Assembly (NCBI GenBank): GCA_963793335.1
Contig: CAWBZS010000022.1
Location: 59,734-123,733 of the forward strand
Origin: Sva-07 sp963793335
GTDB lineage: Bacteria > Actinomycetota > Acidimicrobiia > Acidimicrobiales > Ilumatobacteraceae
Direction of reading: 5' to 3'
Length of the DNA stretch: 64,000 nt
Below are positions 1 through 9,698 of the stretch, piece after piece (within the stretch, counting starts at the first letter, position 1; the number at the start of each line of letters is the position of its first letter). The position numbers and the translations under genes are program-made. The notes under the pieces were generated by a model that saw nothing but the letters and a program-made list of their open reading frames with translations, ran no database searches and was not told where the DNA came from.

Positions 1-132
1 GGATCATCGGCTGCCCGGCACTCGAAGTTGTCACCGGATTCCTCCCACGCGGCAGACTTCAAGATCACCACGGTGCGAGTCAGCATGATCACCCGCACCA
101 CTCATGGCCCGCTACCGTCTGGGACCGTATGA
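1..132 (+). CDS. possible 3' end of an upstream gene (partial)
   Basis: The first frame is open from the window edge to a TGA at 130-132, giving about 43 residues. The stop overlaps the ATG of the next gene in an ATGA arrangement, the usual sign of translational coupling in this locus. I do not recognise the residues as any family. Another frame is also open into the next gene, so the real upstream gene may be in that frame. This is a weak call, made only because of the stop/start overlap. Confidence 0.3.
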   Translation, partial: GSSAARHSKLSPDSSHAADFKITTVRVSMITRTTHGPLPSGTV

Positions 133-1943
133 ACAACAACTCCGCACTCGGTGCGATCAGGCGGCGGTGGTGGGTCATCGTCGTGTTCGCGCTCGTCGGC
201 GCAGTGATCGGCGCGCTCCCCGAGCCCGAGCGGGTCGAGGAACAGGTGCGAACGTTCCGTGCCACGCACACGTTGCTGCTCAACGACGATTCCGCAACGA
301 CCAGCGGCGTGTCGGCGGTGTCGCCGAACCAAGTCACGTTGTTCGTGAGCACCGGTGAGGTGCCCACTCGGGTCGCCGAAGCGATCGGTTTCGACGGCAA
401 CGCAGCGTCTCTTGCGTCCGAGGTGACCCCCGCCTTCGACTTGGTGTCCGGCGCCCTCACCATCGCCTCGACCCAGGAGAGCCCGCAGCGCGCCGAACTG
501 ATCGCCGACACCTTCGCCGACGAATTGACGTCGTACCTGGCCGAACGCCAGGACGTGATCTACCAGGATCGGCTCGCGGCAGCACTCGAGCGGCTGTCCG
601 AGTTGGAGGCCGAACTCAACTCGGTGACGGCTGAACTCGCCGCCGATCCCGAGAGCCCCACGCTGTCCGCGCAGCAGAACGCCATCTCGCGACAGTACAG
701 CGTCGCGTTCGAACAGTCCGAAGAGCTCGGGGCCTTTCCGCCGGTGTTGGGATTCACCACGCTGCAGCGTGCCCAGGCGGTCGACGTCACCGATCGCGGC
801 ATCGGCGCACCGACCTCACGATCGAGTCGAGCGATCCTCGGCGCACTGGTCGGCGCCGCGCTCGGTGCGGGAGTCGCGCTGCTGCTCGGCCAACTCGACC
901 GCCGTTTGCGGACGCGTGAGCAAGCCGAGACCGTGATGGACATGCGGGCCCGGGTCACGATCCCCAAGGTTCGCGACAACGACCGCGACCAGATCGTGGT
1001 CACCACGGGTCGCCACGACCCACTGTCGGATTCGTACCGAACCGTGCGCAACGTGGTGAGTTTCGTAGGAGGGATCCCCGATCCCGCCGGCAGCGCTCAA
1101 ACCACGCTGGTCGTGTCGCCAGGGCCCGGCGACGGAAAGACCTCGTTGGCAGCCAACCTGGCCGCAGCGATGGCCGAGAACGGCACGCGCACCATCTTGG
1201 TGAACACCGACTTCCGTCGCCCCCGCCTCGCCTCGGTTCTCGGCCCCGGCGCGACGGTTCCACTGCCGTTCACGCTCGACGATCTCGATCGTCTCGATGC
1301 CCGCGTCGCTGCTGAACAAGACCGATCACGAGAACTTGCTGCTCTTCGACCTGACGAGCATGGAGGGCTCGCCGGGGGAGATGCTGCGGGCCACGCTCGA
1401 CAAGCTCCCCGAACTGAAGGCGATTGCCGACTCCGTCGTGATCGACACGTCCCCGGTGGGCGCCACGGCCGAGGCCCTCGACCTGGTTCCGTACGCAGAC
1501 GTGATCGCCGTGATCGCACGAGTGGGCGGCACCCAGATCGCCGCAGCGCAGCGCACGATGGCCATCCTCCGTGACCTCGCCACGGCTCCGATGATCCTCG
1601 TGCTCAGCGGTATCAAGATGGAGAAGGCCGACTACTACGAATACACCGACCGCAAGCGCCCGGAAACGTCGAGCAAGACGACGCGCTGGCGACGCCGGAC
1701 GAAAGCACTCGACGCAAACGGGGCGGCCACCGCGACGGGCAACACTCCCGCTCGAAGGCGAGCAGAAGCGCGCCGCATGCAGCGAGACCGAAGGTGTTCA
1801 TCTGGGCCAATCCCCCGGTGCAGACCACGTGGCCGCGGACGGACGACCTCGTGGGCGCTGACGATCTCTTCGACATCGATGGTCTCTTCGACGTCGACGA
1901 GACGGTCGAAGCCCGCACGCCGGACGTGAAGCCACTCGAATGA
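129..1943 (+). CDS. Wzz-type chain-length protein fused to bacterial tyrosine kinase (frame broken twice)
   Basis: Polysaccharide co-polymerase joined to a BY-kinase, a membrane protein that sets chain length in Wzy-dependent capsule or exopolysaccharide export and phosphorylates itself on tyrosines. A membrane segment lies at about residues 13-30. An extracytoplasmic part with a heptad-like stretch (ERLSELEAELNSVTAELA) follows, then a second membrane segment near 236-255. The cytoplasmic kinase shows Walker A SPGPGDGKTSLAAN, Walker A-prime ILVNTDFRRPRL and Walker B VVIDTSPVG. The tail has a short DYYEYTD tyrosine cluster. The frame changes near 1290 and again near 1760. The last frame ends at 1941-1943, overlapping the next ATG. 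Domain order is normal across the breaks, so I suspect one-base errors. A matching phosphatase lies at 41337-41885. Confidence 0.8.
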
Positions 1944-3455
1944 ACCTCCGAGTTGCCGAGGCGGGGGTGATCGCCTGCGGCCTGTCCTACCTCGTGTTGC
2001 TCGGCTGGGCGATGAGCAACACGTCCTACGACGTCTGGGGCGCGGTCGTCGTCGTCCCGATCTACGGTGTGCTCGGGATCGTGCTCGTGCGCCGCATGTT
2101 CCAGGGCGAGCTCGCGCCATTGGCCACGCCGATGGCGTGGGGGCTGTTGTTCAAGCTCGGCGGCTCGCTTGTGCGCCACTGGGTCGGTTTCGAGGCCTAC
2201 GGGGGAGTCGATGCCGGCCGCTATCACGACTACGGCGCCGACGTCGCCACAAGGGTGTGGTCGGGCGAGGCCAGCATCGTCACCGCACTCCCGCAGGGCC
2301 AGAGCACCCGCTTCCTCGAGAACTTCACGGCGTTCGTCTACACACTCACCGGTCCGAGCCAGATCGCCGGGTTCGTCACCTTCTCACTGCTCGCCTACAT
2401 CGGTGTCGCCTTCACGGTGAAGGCCGCCGCAATCGCCGTCCCCGGCCTCGCCGCCAAGCGGTACGCATGGTTGTGTGTGCTGTTCCCCACCATCGTGTAT
2501 TGGCCATCCTCCATCGGCAAAGAGGCCGCGATGATGCTCGGGCTCGGGCTCGCCACGTATGGGATCGCCGCCCTGCTCACCTACGGGCGGTGGGGGTCGT
2601 CGCTGCTGATCACGTTCGCCGGGCTCGGGTTCGCAGCACTGATTCGGCCACACATCGCCGGCATCTGGGTCGCTGCTGCACTTACCCGCCCTCATCGTCG
2701 CACTCGTTGCGCAGCGCAGTGGCACTGGTGAGCGGCGAGTCAACCGCATCGGCATCGTTGCCGTGATCAGCGTCGCCGCAGTCGCCCTCGCGGTGCTGGC
2801 CACCGCCACCGTGCAGTTCCTGGCCCCCACCGGCGACGACGAGGCCAGCACCACCGACAACCTCACCTCGATCCTCGAGGAGACCACCAGACGAACCGCC
2901 CAGGCCGACTCGAGCTTCACTCCGCCTTCGGTCAACAACCCGGCAACCTGGCCGTACGCATCGGTGAGAACCCTCATGCGGCCGCTGCCCTTCGAGGCCA
3001 GTGGCCTCGCCCAACTACTTGCGGCGGCCGAGGTCACGGTATTGCTCGGCATGTACGTGCTGTCGTGGAGACGGCTGCTCAATCTGCCCCGGCTCGCGAT
3101 TTCTGTTCCGTACGTCACGTTCGCCGTCACGACGCTGTTTCTGACAGGACTCGCCTACACGGGTCTCGCGAACTTCGGGATCCTGACCCGCCAGAAGTCG
3201 CTGATCATGCCGTTTCTGCTCCTCTTGGTCTGCCTCCCACCACGCGTCCGACCGAACCTGAGCGACAGGCCCGCAGCCGACGACGACCGGCCGCACGATC
3301 ACATCGGCGACATCCAGCGATCGCCGATCGACGTCGATGCCCGCCGATGCTGCGACCATCGTCATGTCGCCGGATTCGGTTCGCGATGCTCGTCGGGAGC
3401 GTGCCCGGTCCGACGACGACCTCTGGTCGTCGTAGACCCAGCAGTACCGGAGTGA
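1940..3455 (+). CDS. polytopic membrane protein, Wzy-like polymerase candidate (frameshifted)
   Basis: A protein of about 500 residues with around ten hydrophobic segments, beginning at an ATG that overlaps the stop of the Wzz/kinase gene. The frame changes near 2685, after a segment ending GIWVAAAL, and resumes with another membrane segment (IGIVAVISVAAVALAVLA). A hydrophilic loop separates it from the last segments near 3020-3230. Position beside the chain-length regulator, size and topology fit an O-antigen or capsule polymerase (Wzy), a family with little sequence conservation, so the role is inferred. The basic tail after about 3240 does not look native, and the true stop may come earlier. 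No enzyme motif is visible. Confidence 0.55.
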
Positions 3456-3626
3456 CATCGTCGGCCTGGTATTCTCGCCGTTCGGGATTTCACCCGACCA
3501 ACAGTCAGGCGCCACGCCCTTGCTCACGGATCACCCACCCCACCCCCACCCGACGCTCCCCACTCGGATGCGAGCAGAGACCACGATCCTTGCCATGGCG
3601 AGTCGGGAGACTGCCACGGTGTCGCA

Positions 3627-4639
3627 GTGAGGGCCCTCGTCACCGGTGCGGCGGGCTTCATCGGCAGCAACCTGTCCGATCGGCTGCTCCACGACGGCCA
3701 CGACGTCGATCGGGGTCGATGACTTCTGCGACTACTACGACCACGAGGTCAAACGCTCGAACCTTGCGTCAGCGAGCGAACACGAACGTTTCACGCTCGT
3801 CGAAGACGACCTCCTGACCACCGACCTCGACCGACTCCTCGATGGCATCGATGTCGTGTTCCATCAGGCGGGCCAACCCGGCGTTCGGCTGTCGTGGGCC
3901 GACGGGTTCGAGACCTACGCCCGACTCAACATGCTCGCGACGCAACGACTCCTCGAAGCCGCCACACGCCACCCGCTGCGATCGCTTCGTGTTCGCATCG
4001 AGTTCGTCGGTGTACGGGGCCGCTGACCGCTACCCGACCAACGAACGCGATCTCCCCGCCCCGTCGAGTCCCTACGGTGTCACCAAACTCGCTGCGGAAC
4101 ATCTCTGCTCGCTGTACCACCGCAACTTCGGTGTGCCGACAGTCTCGCTGCGCTACTTCACGGTGTACGGCCCTCGACAACGGCCGGACATGGCGACCCA
4201 TCGACTGATCGAGTCGGCACTCACCGGATCAGAGTTCGTGATGTTCGGCGACGGCTCCCAGATCCGCGATTTCACCTACGTCGGCGACGTCGTCGAGGCC
4301 AATCTCGCCGCTGCGACGACACCTGACGCCGTGGGCCGGGTGTTCAACATCGGTGGCGGTTCAGCCGCGACGATGCACGACGTCGTTGCTGCCGTGACCG
4401 AGTCGGTGGGCAGCGCACCCGAACATGCAGTTTCAGCGAGACGGCCCGAGGCGATGTCTTCCGCACCGGCGCCGACATCTCAGCAGCCGGGGCCGTACTG
4501 GGCTGGAAGCCGAAGGTGGACCTCGCGCACGGGCGTGCGCCGTCAGGTCGCGGCGTTGCTGGACCGAGCGGCGACCGGGCCAGACAGCGTTCGAGTAGTG
4601 CCGACCTCGGACGCTTGGCGGCAGCGTCGTCCGTCGTGA
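3627..4639 (+). CDS. NAD-dependent sugar-nucleotide epimerase/dehydratase (frameshifted)
   Basis: Extended short-chain dehydrogenase acting on a nucleotide sugar, most like UDP-glucose or UDP-glucuronate 4-epimerases. The start is GTG at 3627: VRALVTGAAGFIGSNL carries the NAD-binding GxxGxxG motif. Later come the catalytic Ser region FASSSSVYG, the YxxxK pair in SPYGVTKLAAEHL, and the family block RYFTVYGPRQRPDM. The DYYD segment near residue 36 resembles UDP-glucuronate epimerases. The frame changes near 3715, 3990, 4415 and 4525 while the order of motifs stays correct. The stop at 4637-4639 overlaps the GTG of the following glycosyltransferase. It would supply an epimerised sugar for the polymer made here. 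The exact substrate cannot be told from sequence. Confidence 0.78.
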
Positions 4640-5816
4640 GAATCCTTCAACTCGTTCAACAGCCGCAACGTCGGGGCGCCGAGATGTTCGCGTACGACCT
4701 CACCACCGAACTGCTGCGGCGCGACCACGACGTGCTCACGGTGTACCTCTACCCGGCAGCTGGTGCGCGACCCGCTGGCAGGCCGCGACCACGACGTCAT
4801 GATCGGCGCCAGACCGGCGGAATCTGTTCGAGCGATTCCCTGGCGTGAATCCCACGGTGCTGTGGAAGCTTCGCCAGGTGGTCGAGCGACTTCCAGCCGG
4901 ACATCGTGCAGGCCAACGGCGCTCGCACCCTCAAGTACGGTGCCGCGCTCCGACGAGTCACGTTCGGCGCAGCGATTCGGGTTCGTCTACCGAAGCATCG
5001 GAGACCCGCTCGTCTGGGTCACAGGACGATTCCGACGTGCGTTCTTCCGCTCGGTATTGATTCCGGCGGTCGATGGCATCGCGGCCGTCAGCAGCACGAC
5101 GCTCGACGGGCTTCGCGCGCTGTACTCGTTGGATGACACCATCGTCGAGCAGATCCCCCGAGGGATCGACCTGGCCCGCATTGCGCCGACGATCTCACGC
5201 GACGAGACACGTCAGCGTTTGGCTCTGGGGCCCGCTGATCCGACGATCGTGTTCGTCGGGAGTCTGACTGCCGGAGAAGCGACCTGACCGACTCGCGCGG
5301 GTGTTCGCGGATGTCGTTCGAGCGGTTCCCGACGCCGCGCTGATCGTCGTCGGTGACGGCCCCGAGCGGAACAGGTTCGAGTCGCTGATCGGCGAGTTGT
5401 CGATCGCCGACCGGGTCTCGATCGTGGGCTCGTCGGGCGACGTCGGATCGTACATCGGTGCCGCGGACCTGTTGCTCCTCACGAGTGACACGGAGGGACT
5501 CCCGGGCGTGGTGCTCGAGGCCGCCGGGCTCGGTGTGCCGAGTGTGGCGACACGAGTGGGTGGTGTCGCAGACGCCATCACCGACGGCGTGCACGGCCTG
5601 CTGGCAGATCCACACGACGAAACCCAGCTCGCTGCGCACGTGGTCACACTGCTCACCGACGAGGCACTGCGAACCGAACTCGGCCGGGCGGCGAGCGAGC
5701 GGTTCGAGGTCGCGGTACGCGATTTCCGTCGTCGCCGACAGCTACCTCGAGCTGTACGACTCCGTCATCTCGCGAGTCGGGCGGGGCATAGCGTCCGACG
5801 TCGCCTGCCGGGTCAC
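4636..5816 (+). CDS. glycosyltransferase family 4 (frameshifted)
   Basis: GT-B fold glycosyltransferase, start GTG at 4636 (VRILQLVQQPQRRGAEMF, the usual family 4 beginning with a GGAE-like loop). The C-terminal half shows ALIVVGDGPER and the donor-binding EGLPGVVLEAAGLGVPSV, an E-x7-E motif. The middle shows IPRGIDLARIAP. At least four frame changes occur (about 4760, 4900, 5280 and 5730). The protein probably ends near 5816 with VVADSYLELYDSVI plus a short tail, but the open frame runs on to 5949 against the convergent sulfotransferase, so the 3' end is approximate. It follows the epimerase in a coupled pair and probably adds one sugar of the repeat unit. Confidence 0.72.
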
Positions 5817-6527
5817 TCATTCGGTGCGGTTCACCCAGGGGAAGTCCTGCTGGGTGCTCGTCGTCCCCAGAAACGCACACAGCCGGCGAAAGTCTGGCTG
5901 CTTCGACACGTTGATCACCACGAGGCGTTCTGGACGGCTCCGGAAATAGTCCCGCACATTCTGGTTGTGACGGACGTAGGCCCCGGTGAGCGCCTCATGG
6001 TTGTACAGATCGTCGTCAGACACGTCGTACACGAACCGCTGATAGTCGTAGGCGAACCCTCGATATCTGTAGCGCGCACTCTTGAGTTGTTCAGCGGTGG
6101 GCACGCTCGACCCGTCCGCCCAGAGCCGGGAATGAAAACCGACGAGTGATTCGAACCACTGGTCGGGGCTGTCTCGTTCGGTCAGGATGAACTTGGAGCC
6201 GGGAAAGGCTTGATCGAGCACCGCGTACGTGTGCGGCAACGAGAACGGCACGTCCTGGAATGCCTGCGCTGACTTGCAGAAACGAACGATCGGCTCGAAG
6301 TCACGTCGGTGCCACGCACCCAACAACGCTTCCCCTCGTCGCTGATCACCGAGTTCGTAGCCGAGGTCGGCCAACACGGTCGCGAGCGATGTGGTACCGG
6401 TCTTGTTGAAGCCGACGCAGAACACCTTCGGGCGGTTCCGTTGCACGATGCCCACTCCCACCAACGTAGAGCGTTCTTTCGTTCTCTCACCAACCACTGC
6501 CAACGCAACCGGCGCCAGACATGACAA
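5817..6527 (-). CDS. sulfotransferase family protein
   Basis: Predicted PAPS-dependent sulfotransferase, 236 residues in one unbroken frame. The 5'-phosphosulfate-binding loop is VFCVGFNKTGTTSLATVL, and the later FILTERDSPDQWFESL matches the 3'-phosphate-binding region (R and S). It would move sulfate from PAPS to a carbohydrate. A better start than the first ATG may be a GTG at residue 28, which has a GGGAG ribosome site before it, because the first 27 residues are unlike the family. It converges with the preceding glycosyltransferase and stands alone on this strand. It belongs to a different sulfotransferase subgroup from the GAQKAGT-type proteins further on. Confidence 0.75.
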   Translation of the reverse strand: MSCLAPVALAVVGERTKERSTLVGVGIVQRNRPKVFCVGFNKTGTTSLATVLADLGYELGDQRRGEALLGAWHRRDFEPIVRFCKSAQAFQDVPFSLPHTYAVLDQAFPGSKFILTERDSPDQWFESLVGFHSRLWADGSSVPTAEQLKSARYRYRGFAYDYQRFVYDVSDDDLYNHEALTGAYVRHNQNVRDYFRSRPERLVVINVSKQPDFRRLCAFLGTTSTQQDFPWVNRTE

Positions 6528-6624
6528 GCCCCCTCGCGTTCCTCGGTTCGGCTACTGCCGCGAGCAGCGATGTTCAGCGAGTGGCGGTCGGGACTCCAGG
6601 CTGGGCCTCCGGCACCTCGGAGCA

Positions 6625-6792
6625 CTATCGTCCCGGTCGGTGAGTGAAGATGAACACGCTGCCGAACCTCGGGTGGTCCTCAAGGATGTGCACGAAGGAC
6701 CGGACGAGTCGCCACTGTTGATCCTCACACCGGGGTGGAGAGAGCTGAGCGATTACGACGATCTGGTTGCGGCCTTGCGCAGTGATCTCGGC
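6625..6792 (-). pseudogene. 3' fragment of an unknown gene cut by the IS256-family element
   Basis: A minus-strand frame with high GC at third positions ends at a TAG at 6625-6627 and is open up to the left inverted repeat of the insertion sequence. It encodes about 55 residues containing RLVRSFVHILEDHPRFGSV. I do not recognise it. The opposite strand is also open here (from a GTG at 6640), with lower third-position GC, so the strand is uncertain. Either way the frame runs into the element and stops being host sequence there, which suggests a truncated gene. Confidence 0.35.
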
Positions 6793-6793
6793 A

Positions 6794-6824
6794 GCGCCCC
6801 GCGGAGTGGTGGGGTTTCGAGGTT
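6794..6824. repeat. left terminal inverted repeat of the IS256-family element
   Basis: This 31-base end matches the inverted right end at about 24 of 31 positions. It begins GCGCCCCGCGGAGTGGTGGG and lies 12 bases beyond the transposase stop codon. Confidence 0.75.
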
Positions 6825-6835
6825 GATCCTCGGTG

Positions 6836-8085
6836 TCAGTCGCCGCTGTTGAGTTCGGCGATGAGGTCAGTATCGCGCTCGGGGTAGAGCCGCGCCATAG
6901 AGCCTTCGGAGAGGTAGCGGCGGTCGCCGGCTTGCCATTCGTCGTGCATGTCGGCGAGCACGGCGCCGACGAGTCGGATGACGGCGGCTTCGTTGGGGAA
7001 GATCCCCACGACACGGGACCGACGTTTGATCTCTTTGTTGATCCGCTCGAGCGGGTTCGTGGACCAGATCTTCTGCCAGTGCGCCCGCGGGAAGCCAGTG
7101 AACGCGAGCACTTCGGTCTTGGCGCCGTCCATGAGCGGGCCGATCTTGGGGAACCTGGTGGCGAGCTGGTCGCGGACTTCGTCCCAGGTCGCGGTGACGG
7201 CGTCGGCGTCGGGTTGGGCGAAGATCGTGCGGAACACTGCGGCGACCATGTCGGTGTGCGACCGTGGGACCAGGGCGAGCAGGTTGCGGGCGAAGTGCAC
7301 ACGGCAGCGTTGATGCTGAGCTCCTTGGAACGAGCGGCGCAGGGCGGCGACGAGGCCGGAGTGTTGATCGGAGATCACCAGCTGCACCCCGCCGAGCCCA
7401 CGCGACTTGAACGAGCGCAGGAACTGGCGCCAGAACACTTCTTCTTCGGAGTCGCCGATGTCGCAGCCCAGGATCTCGCGGGACGCCGTCGGCGGTGATG
7501 CCGGTGGCGACGACGACGGCCATCGAGGTGACCTGCGACGCCGGCGTTGCGGACATGGAGATAGGTGGCGTCGAGATACACGTAGGGGAACTCGACGTGA
7601 TCCAACGCTCGGGTGCGGAACGCGCCGACGATCTCATCGAGGCCGGCACAGATCCGCGACACCTCCGACTTGGAGATGCCTGAGTCGACCCCCAACGCCG
7701 CGACCAGATCATCGACCGAACGGGTCGAGACGCCGGCGACGTAGGCCTCCATCACCACCGCGTAGAGGGCCTGGTCGATGCGGCGGCGCGGCTCGAGGAT
7801 CGAGGGCATGAAGCTGCCTTTGCGGAGCTTGGGGATGCGCAACTCGACATCGCCGGCCTGGGTCGCCAGCAGGCGTGGGCGGTGACCGTTGCGTTCGGTG
7901 ATGCGGTCCTCGGAACGTTCGTAGCGGCCAGCGCCGATGTGCTCGACGGCTTCGGTCTCGATCATCTCTTGCAACACCAACTGCACGGCGTCGCGGATCA
8001 AGTTCACGCCGTCACCGGCGCGGAATGCGTCCAACAGATCGGACACGGCAGACTGTGACAGGGTCATCGGTTCGGTTCTCCTCAT
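6836..8085 (-). CDS. IS256-family transposase (frame broken twice)
   Basis: DDE transposase of about 415 residues once two frame changes (about 7545 and 7485) are joined. The N-terminal part has the family block RNGHRPRLLATQAGDVELRI. The catalytic aspartates are in YVYLDATYLHVR and VISDQHSGL, and the glutamate is in NPLERINKEIKRR, so all three catalytic residues are visible. C-terminal to the second Asp lie the RCRVHFARNLLA and FPKIGPLMDGA blocks common in the family. The start is ATG at 8085. With the frames as given it would not be active, but the breaks resemble those in the neighbouring genes and may be sequence errors. Confidence 0.85.
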
Positions 8086-8152
8086 GTGTGCTCTTGCAGG
8101 AACACACCGAGAATCACGCCGATGACCCCACCTGGTGGTGGACCCTCGTCGA

Positions 8153-8183
8153 CTACCTCAAAGCCCACCACGTCGCGGGACGC
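8153..8183. repeat. right terminal inverted repeat of the IS256-family element
   Basis: This end lies about 70 bases upstream of the transposase start. Read inverted, it starts GCGTCCCGCGACGTGGTGGG and pairs with the left end at 6794-6824. A sulfotransferase fragment starts immediately to its right. Confidence 0.75.
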
Positions 8184-8184
8184 T

Positions 8185-8838
8185 TACAAGACCGCCGGCA
8201 CATCGTTGGAGATCGCTCTGAGCCAGCATTGCGGACCCGATGACGTGATCACCCGTTTCAAACCAGCGGAGGATGAGCAGCAACGAGCGGACCTGGGCTT
8301 CCCCGGTGCCCAGAACGACGAATTGCCACTTGCCGCAAACTCGCCTCGGGGTCTGGCCAGCGCAGTCCGTCACAGACAGAAGCCTCGGCACTTCGATCAC
8401 ATGCCCGCATCGCAGATCAGGAAGGCGGTCGGGCGCCAAGTGTTCGACTCGTACTTCAAGTTCACGATCGAGCGAAATCCGTTCGACAAGGCGATCAGCC
8501 GCTATTGGTGGGCGACGCGTCACAAGGACTCTCGACCCGACTTGACCAAGTACTTGATGGGGTCTACCGATCGCCTGACCGATTGGCCGTTGTACTCAGA
8601 CCACGACAACGTCCTGGTCGATTACGTGATGCGCTACGAAGAACTGGCTCATGATGTCGCATGCGTCGGTGCCCATCTGGGTATCGATCTCTCGTTGCCC
8701 GACAAACGGGCGAAAGGCGGTGTCAGGGCCGACGAGCGGCACTATTCGGAGGTGATGTCACCAATCGCTCGACGCAGGATCGAGACAGTGTGCTGGCGGG
8801 AACTGTCCGCTTTCGGGTATTCGTGGCAGGCGCCCTGA
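8185..8838 (+). pseudogene. sulfotransferase, 5'-truncated by the IS256-family element
   Basis: The frame enters from the insertion sequence directly into KTAGTSLEIALSQHCG. That is the middle of the PAPS 5'-phosphosulfate loop of the sulfotransferase family-2 type (normally preceded by a short strand ending in PKTAGTS). The rest of the protein is present to a TGA at 836-838 of the 8 kb region. It has a 3'-phosphate region FKFTIERNPFDKAISRYWW and a C-terminal YSEVMSPIARRRIETVCW. About 15-20 N-terminal residues, including the start, are missing. An open frame continues backwards into the element, so a hybrid start inside the element cannot be excluded. Confidence 0.7.
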
Positions 8839-8948
8839 AGTCCTCGGACAACGTCCACGATCCCCACCTCGACGCACGCCGCTACACCAATTCGGAAGTG
8901 GATTGGCATTCACGTCGACAGCGAGCCGCCCGCTAGGGTTGGCAGAAT

Positions 8949-9653
8949 ATGTTGGTCAGCCACCGACACCGGCTGGTCTTCGTCCAGGTCCCTCAGACCG
9001 GGTGCACGGCGGTCGGCGAATGGATGACCGAGCATCTCGACGCCGTTTCGGTGCTGCGGAAGCACTCGACACTGTCCCAGGCGAAACGAGTGCTCGGCAG
9101 CGAGATCGACGGATACCTCGTCGTGGCGTCGGTGCGGGACTCGCTCGACCAGTTCGTCTCGTCGTTCCACAAACTCGAGCGCGCCCCGATCAGAGGCAAG
9201 AGTGCCGGGTGGCCGCGAGCCAATACCGCAGCCCGCGCACGTTGGGCATCCGAGGGCGAACGGACCCTCGACGATTACATCGATCGGTGGGTGCGGCGTG
9301 TGCATGCGCCGGTCTATGTACTCTCGCTTCGCGAATGCGACGTCGTGATCAGGTACGAACGACTGCAGGAAGACGTCGCACAGCTGAGCGAGCGAATCGG
9401 TGCCGGCCGGCTCCCAGAGGTGCCGACGGTGAACGAGACCGATCGGGTGCGTCGAGACCTGTCTGACCTGGTGTCGGCGAAGAACTACGCGAGAGTCGAG
9501 CGATTGCACCGGGCCTACCGACACGAATTCGGCTACACGACGACGCCACCGCGACGAACTGACCGCATTCGCTACGAGGCGCTGATCCGTGCGAAGGATC
9601 TGGAGCGCCACAAGCAAGACGACGCCCTCAGGCGCTTGCACGCAGGCCAGTAG
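8949..9653 (+). CDS. sulfotransferase family protein
   Basis: An intact 234-residue protein. It begins MLVSHRHRLVFVQVPQTGCT: the VPQTGCTAVGEWM loop corresponds to the PKTGCT/S phosphosulfate-binding loop of Golgi-type carbohydrate sulfotransferases, with Q in place of the usual K. LVVASVRDSLDQFVSSFHKL provides the RDPxxRxxSxY-like 3'-phosphate site with the Ser kept. The Lys-to-Gln change at the loop is notable because that Lys usually contacts PAPS, so activity is not assured. It is on the same strand as the truncated copy just upstream, 110 bases after it. The likely acceptor is a polysaccharide hydroxyl, by context only. Confidence 0.7.
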   Translation: MLVSHRHRLVFVQVPQTGCTAVGEWMTEHLDAVSVLRKHSTLSQAKRVLGSEIDGYLVVASVRDSLDQFVSSFHKLERAPIRGKSAGWPRANTAARARWASEGERTLDDYIDRWVRRVHAPVYVLSLRECDVVIRYERLQEDVAQLSERIGAGRLPEVPTVNETDRVRRDLSDLVSAKNYARVERLHRAYRHEFGYTTTPPRRTDRIRYEALIRAKDLERHKQDDALRRLHAGQ

Positions 9654-9698
9654 CGCAGCGCAGGTCCTCCCGGATGGAGGCGGTACTGATACTCGCCC

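Larger units (their letters stand above)
6793..8184 (-). mobile_element. IS256-family insertion sequence, about 1.39 kb
   Basis: The element is bounded by imperfect inverted repeats of about 31 bases. The left repeat begins GCGCCCCGCGGAGTGGTGGG at 6794, and the inverted right repeat begins GCGTCCCGCGACGTGGTGGG at 8183. It carries one transposase gene on the minus strand. Length and repeat length fit IS256. The bases just outside the repeats (ATCTCGGCA on the left, TTACAAGAC on the right) do not match as an 8-9 base target duplication. Both flanking genes are truncated. This suggests deletion or rearrangement after insertion. The exact outer ends could shift by one or two bases. Confidence 0.85.

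Noticed and set aside
6640..6792. Plus-strand frame starting at GTG 6640, ending at the IS256 element
   Set aside because: Third-position GC is lower than in the minus-strand frame of the same stretch, and no family motif is present; kept only as an alternative in the truncated-gene entry.
6784..8193. Target-site duplication for the IS256-family element
   Set aside because: Bases outside the two inverted repeats do not match in any 8-9 base register.
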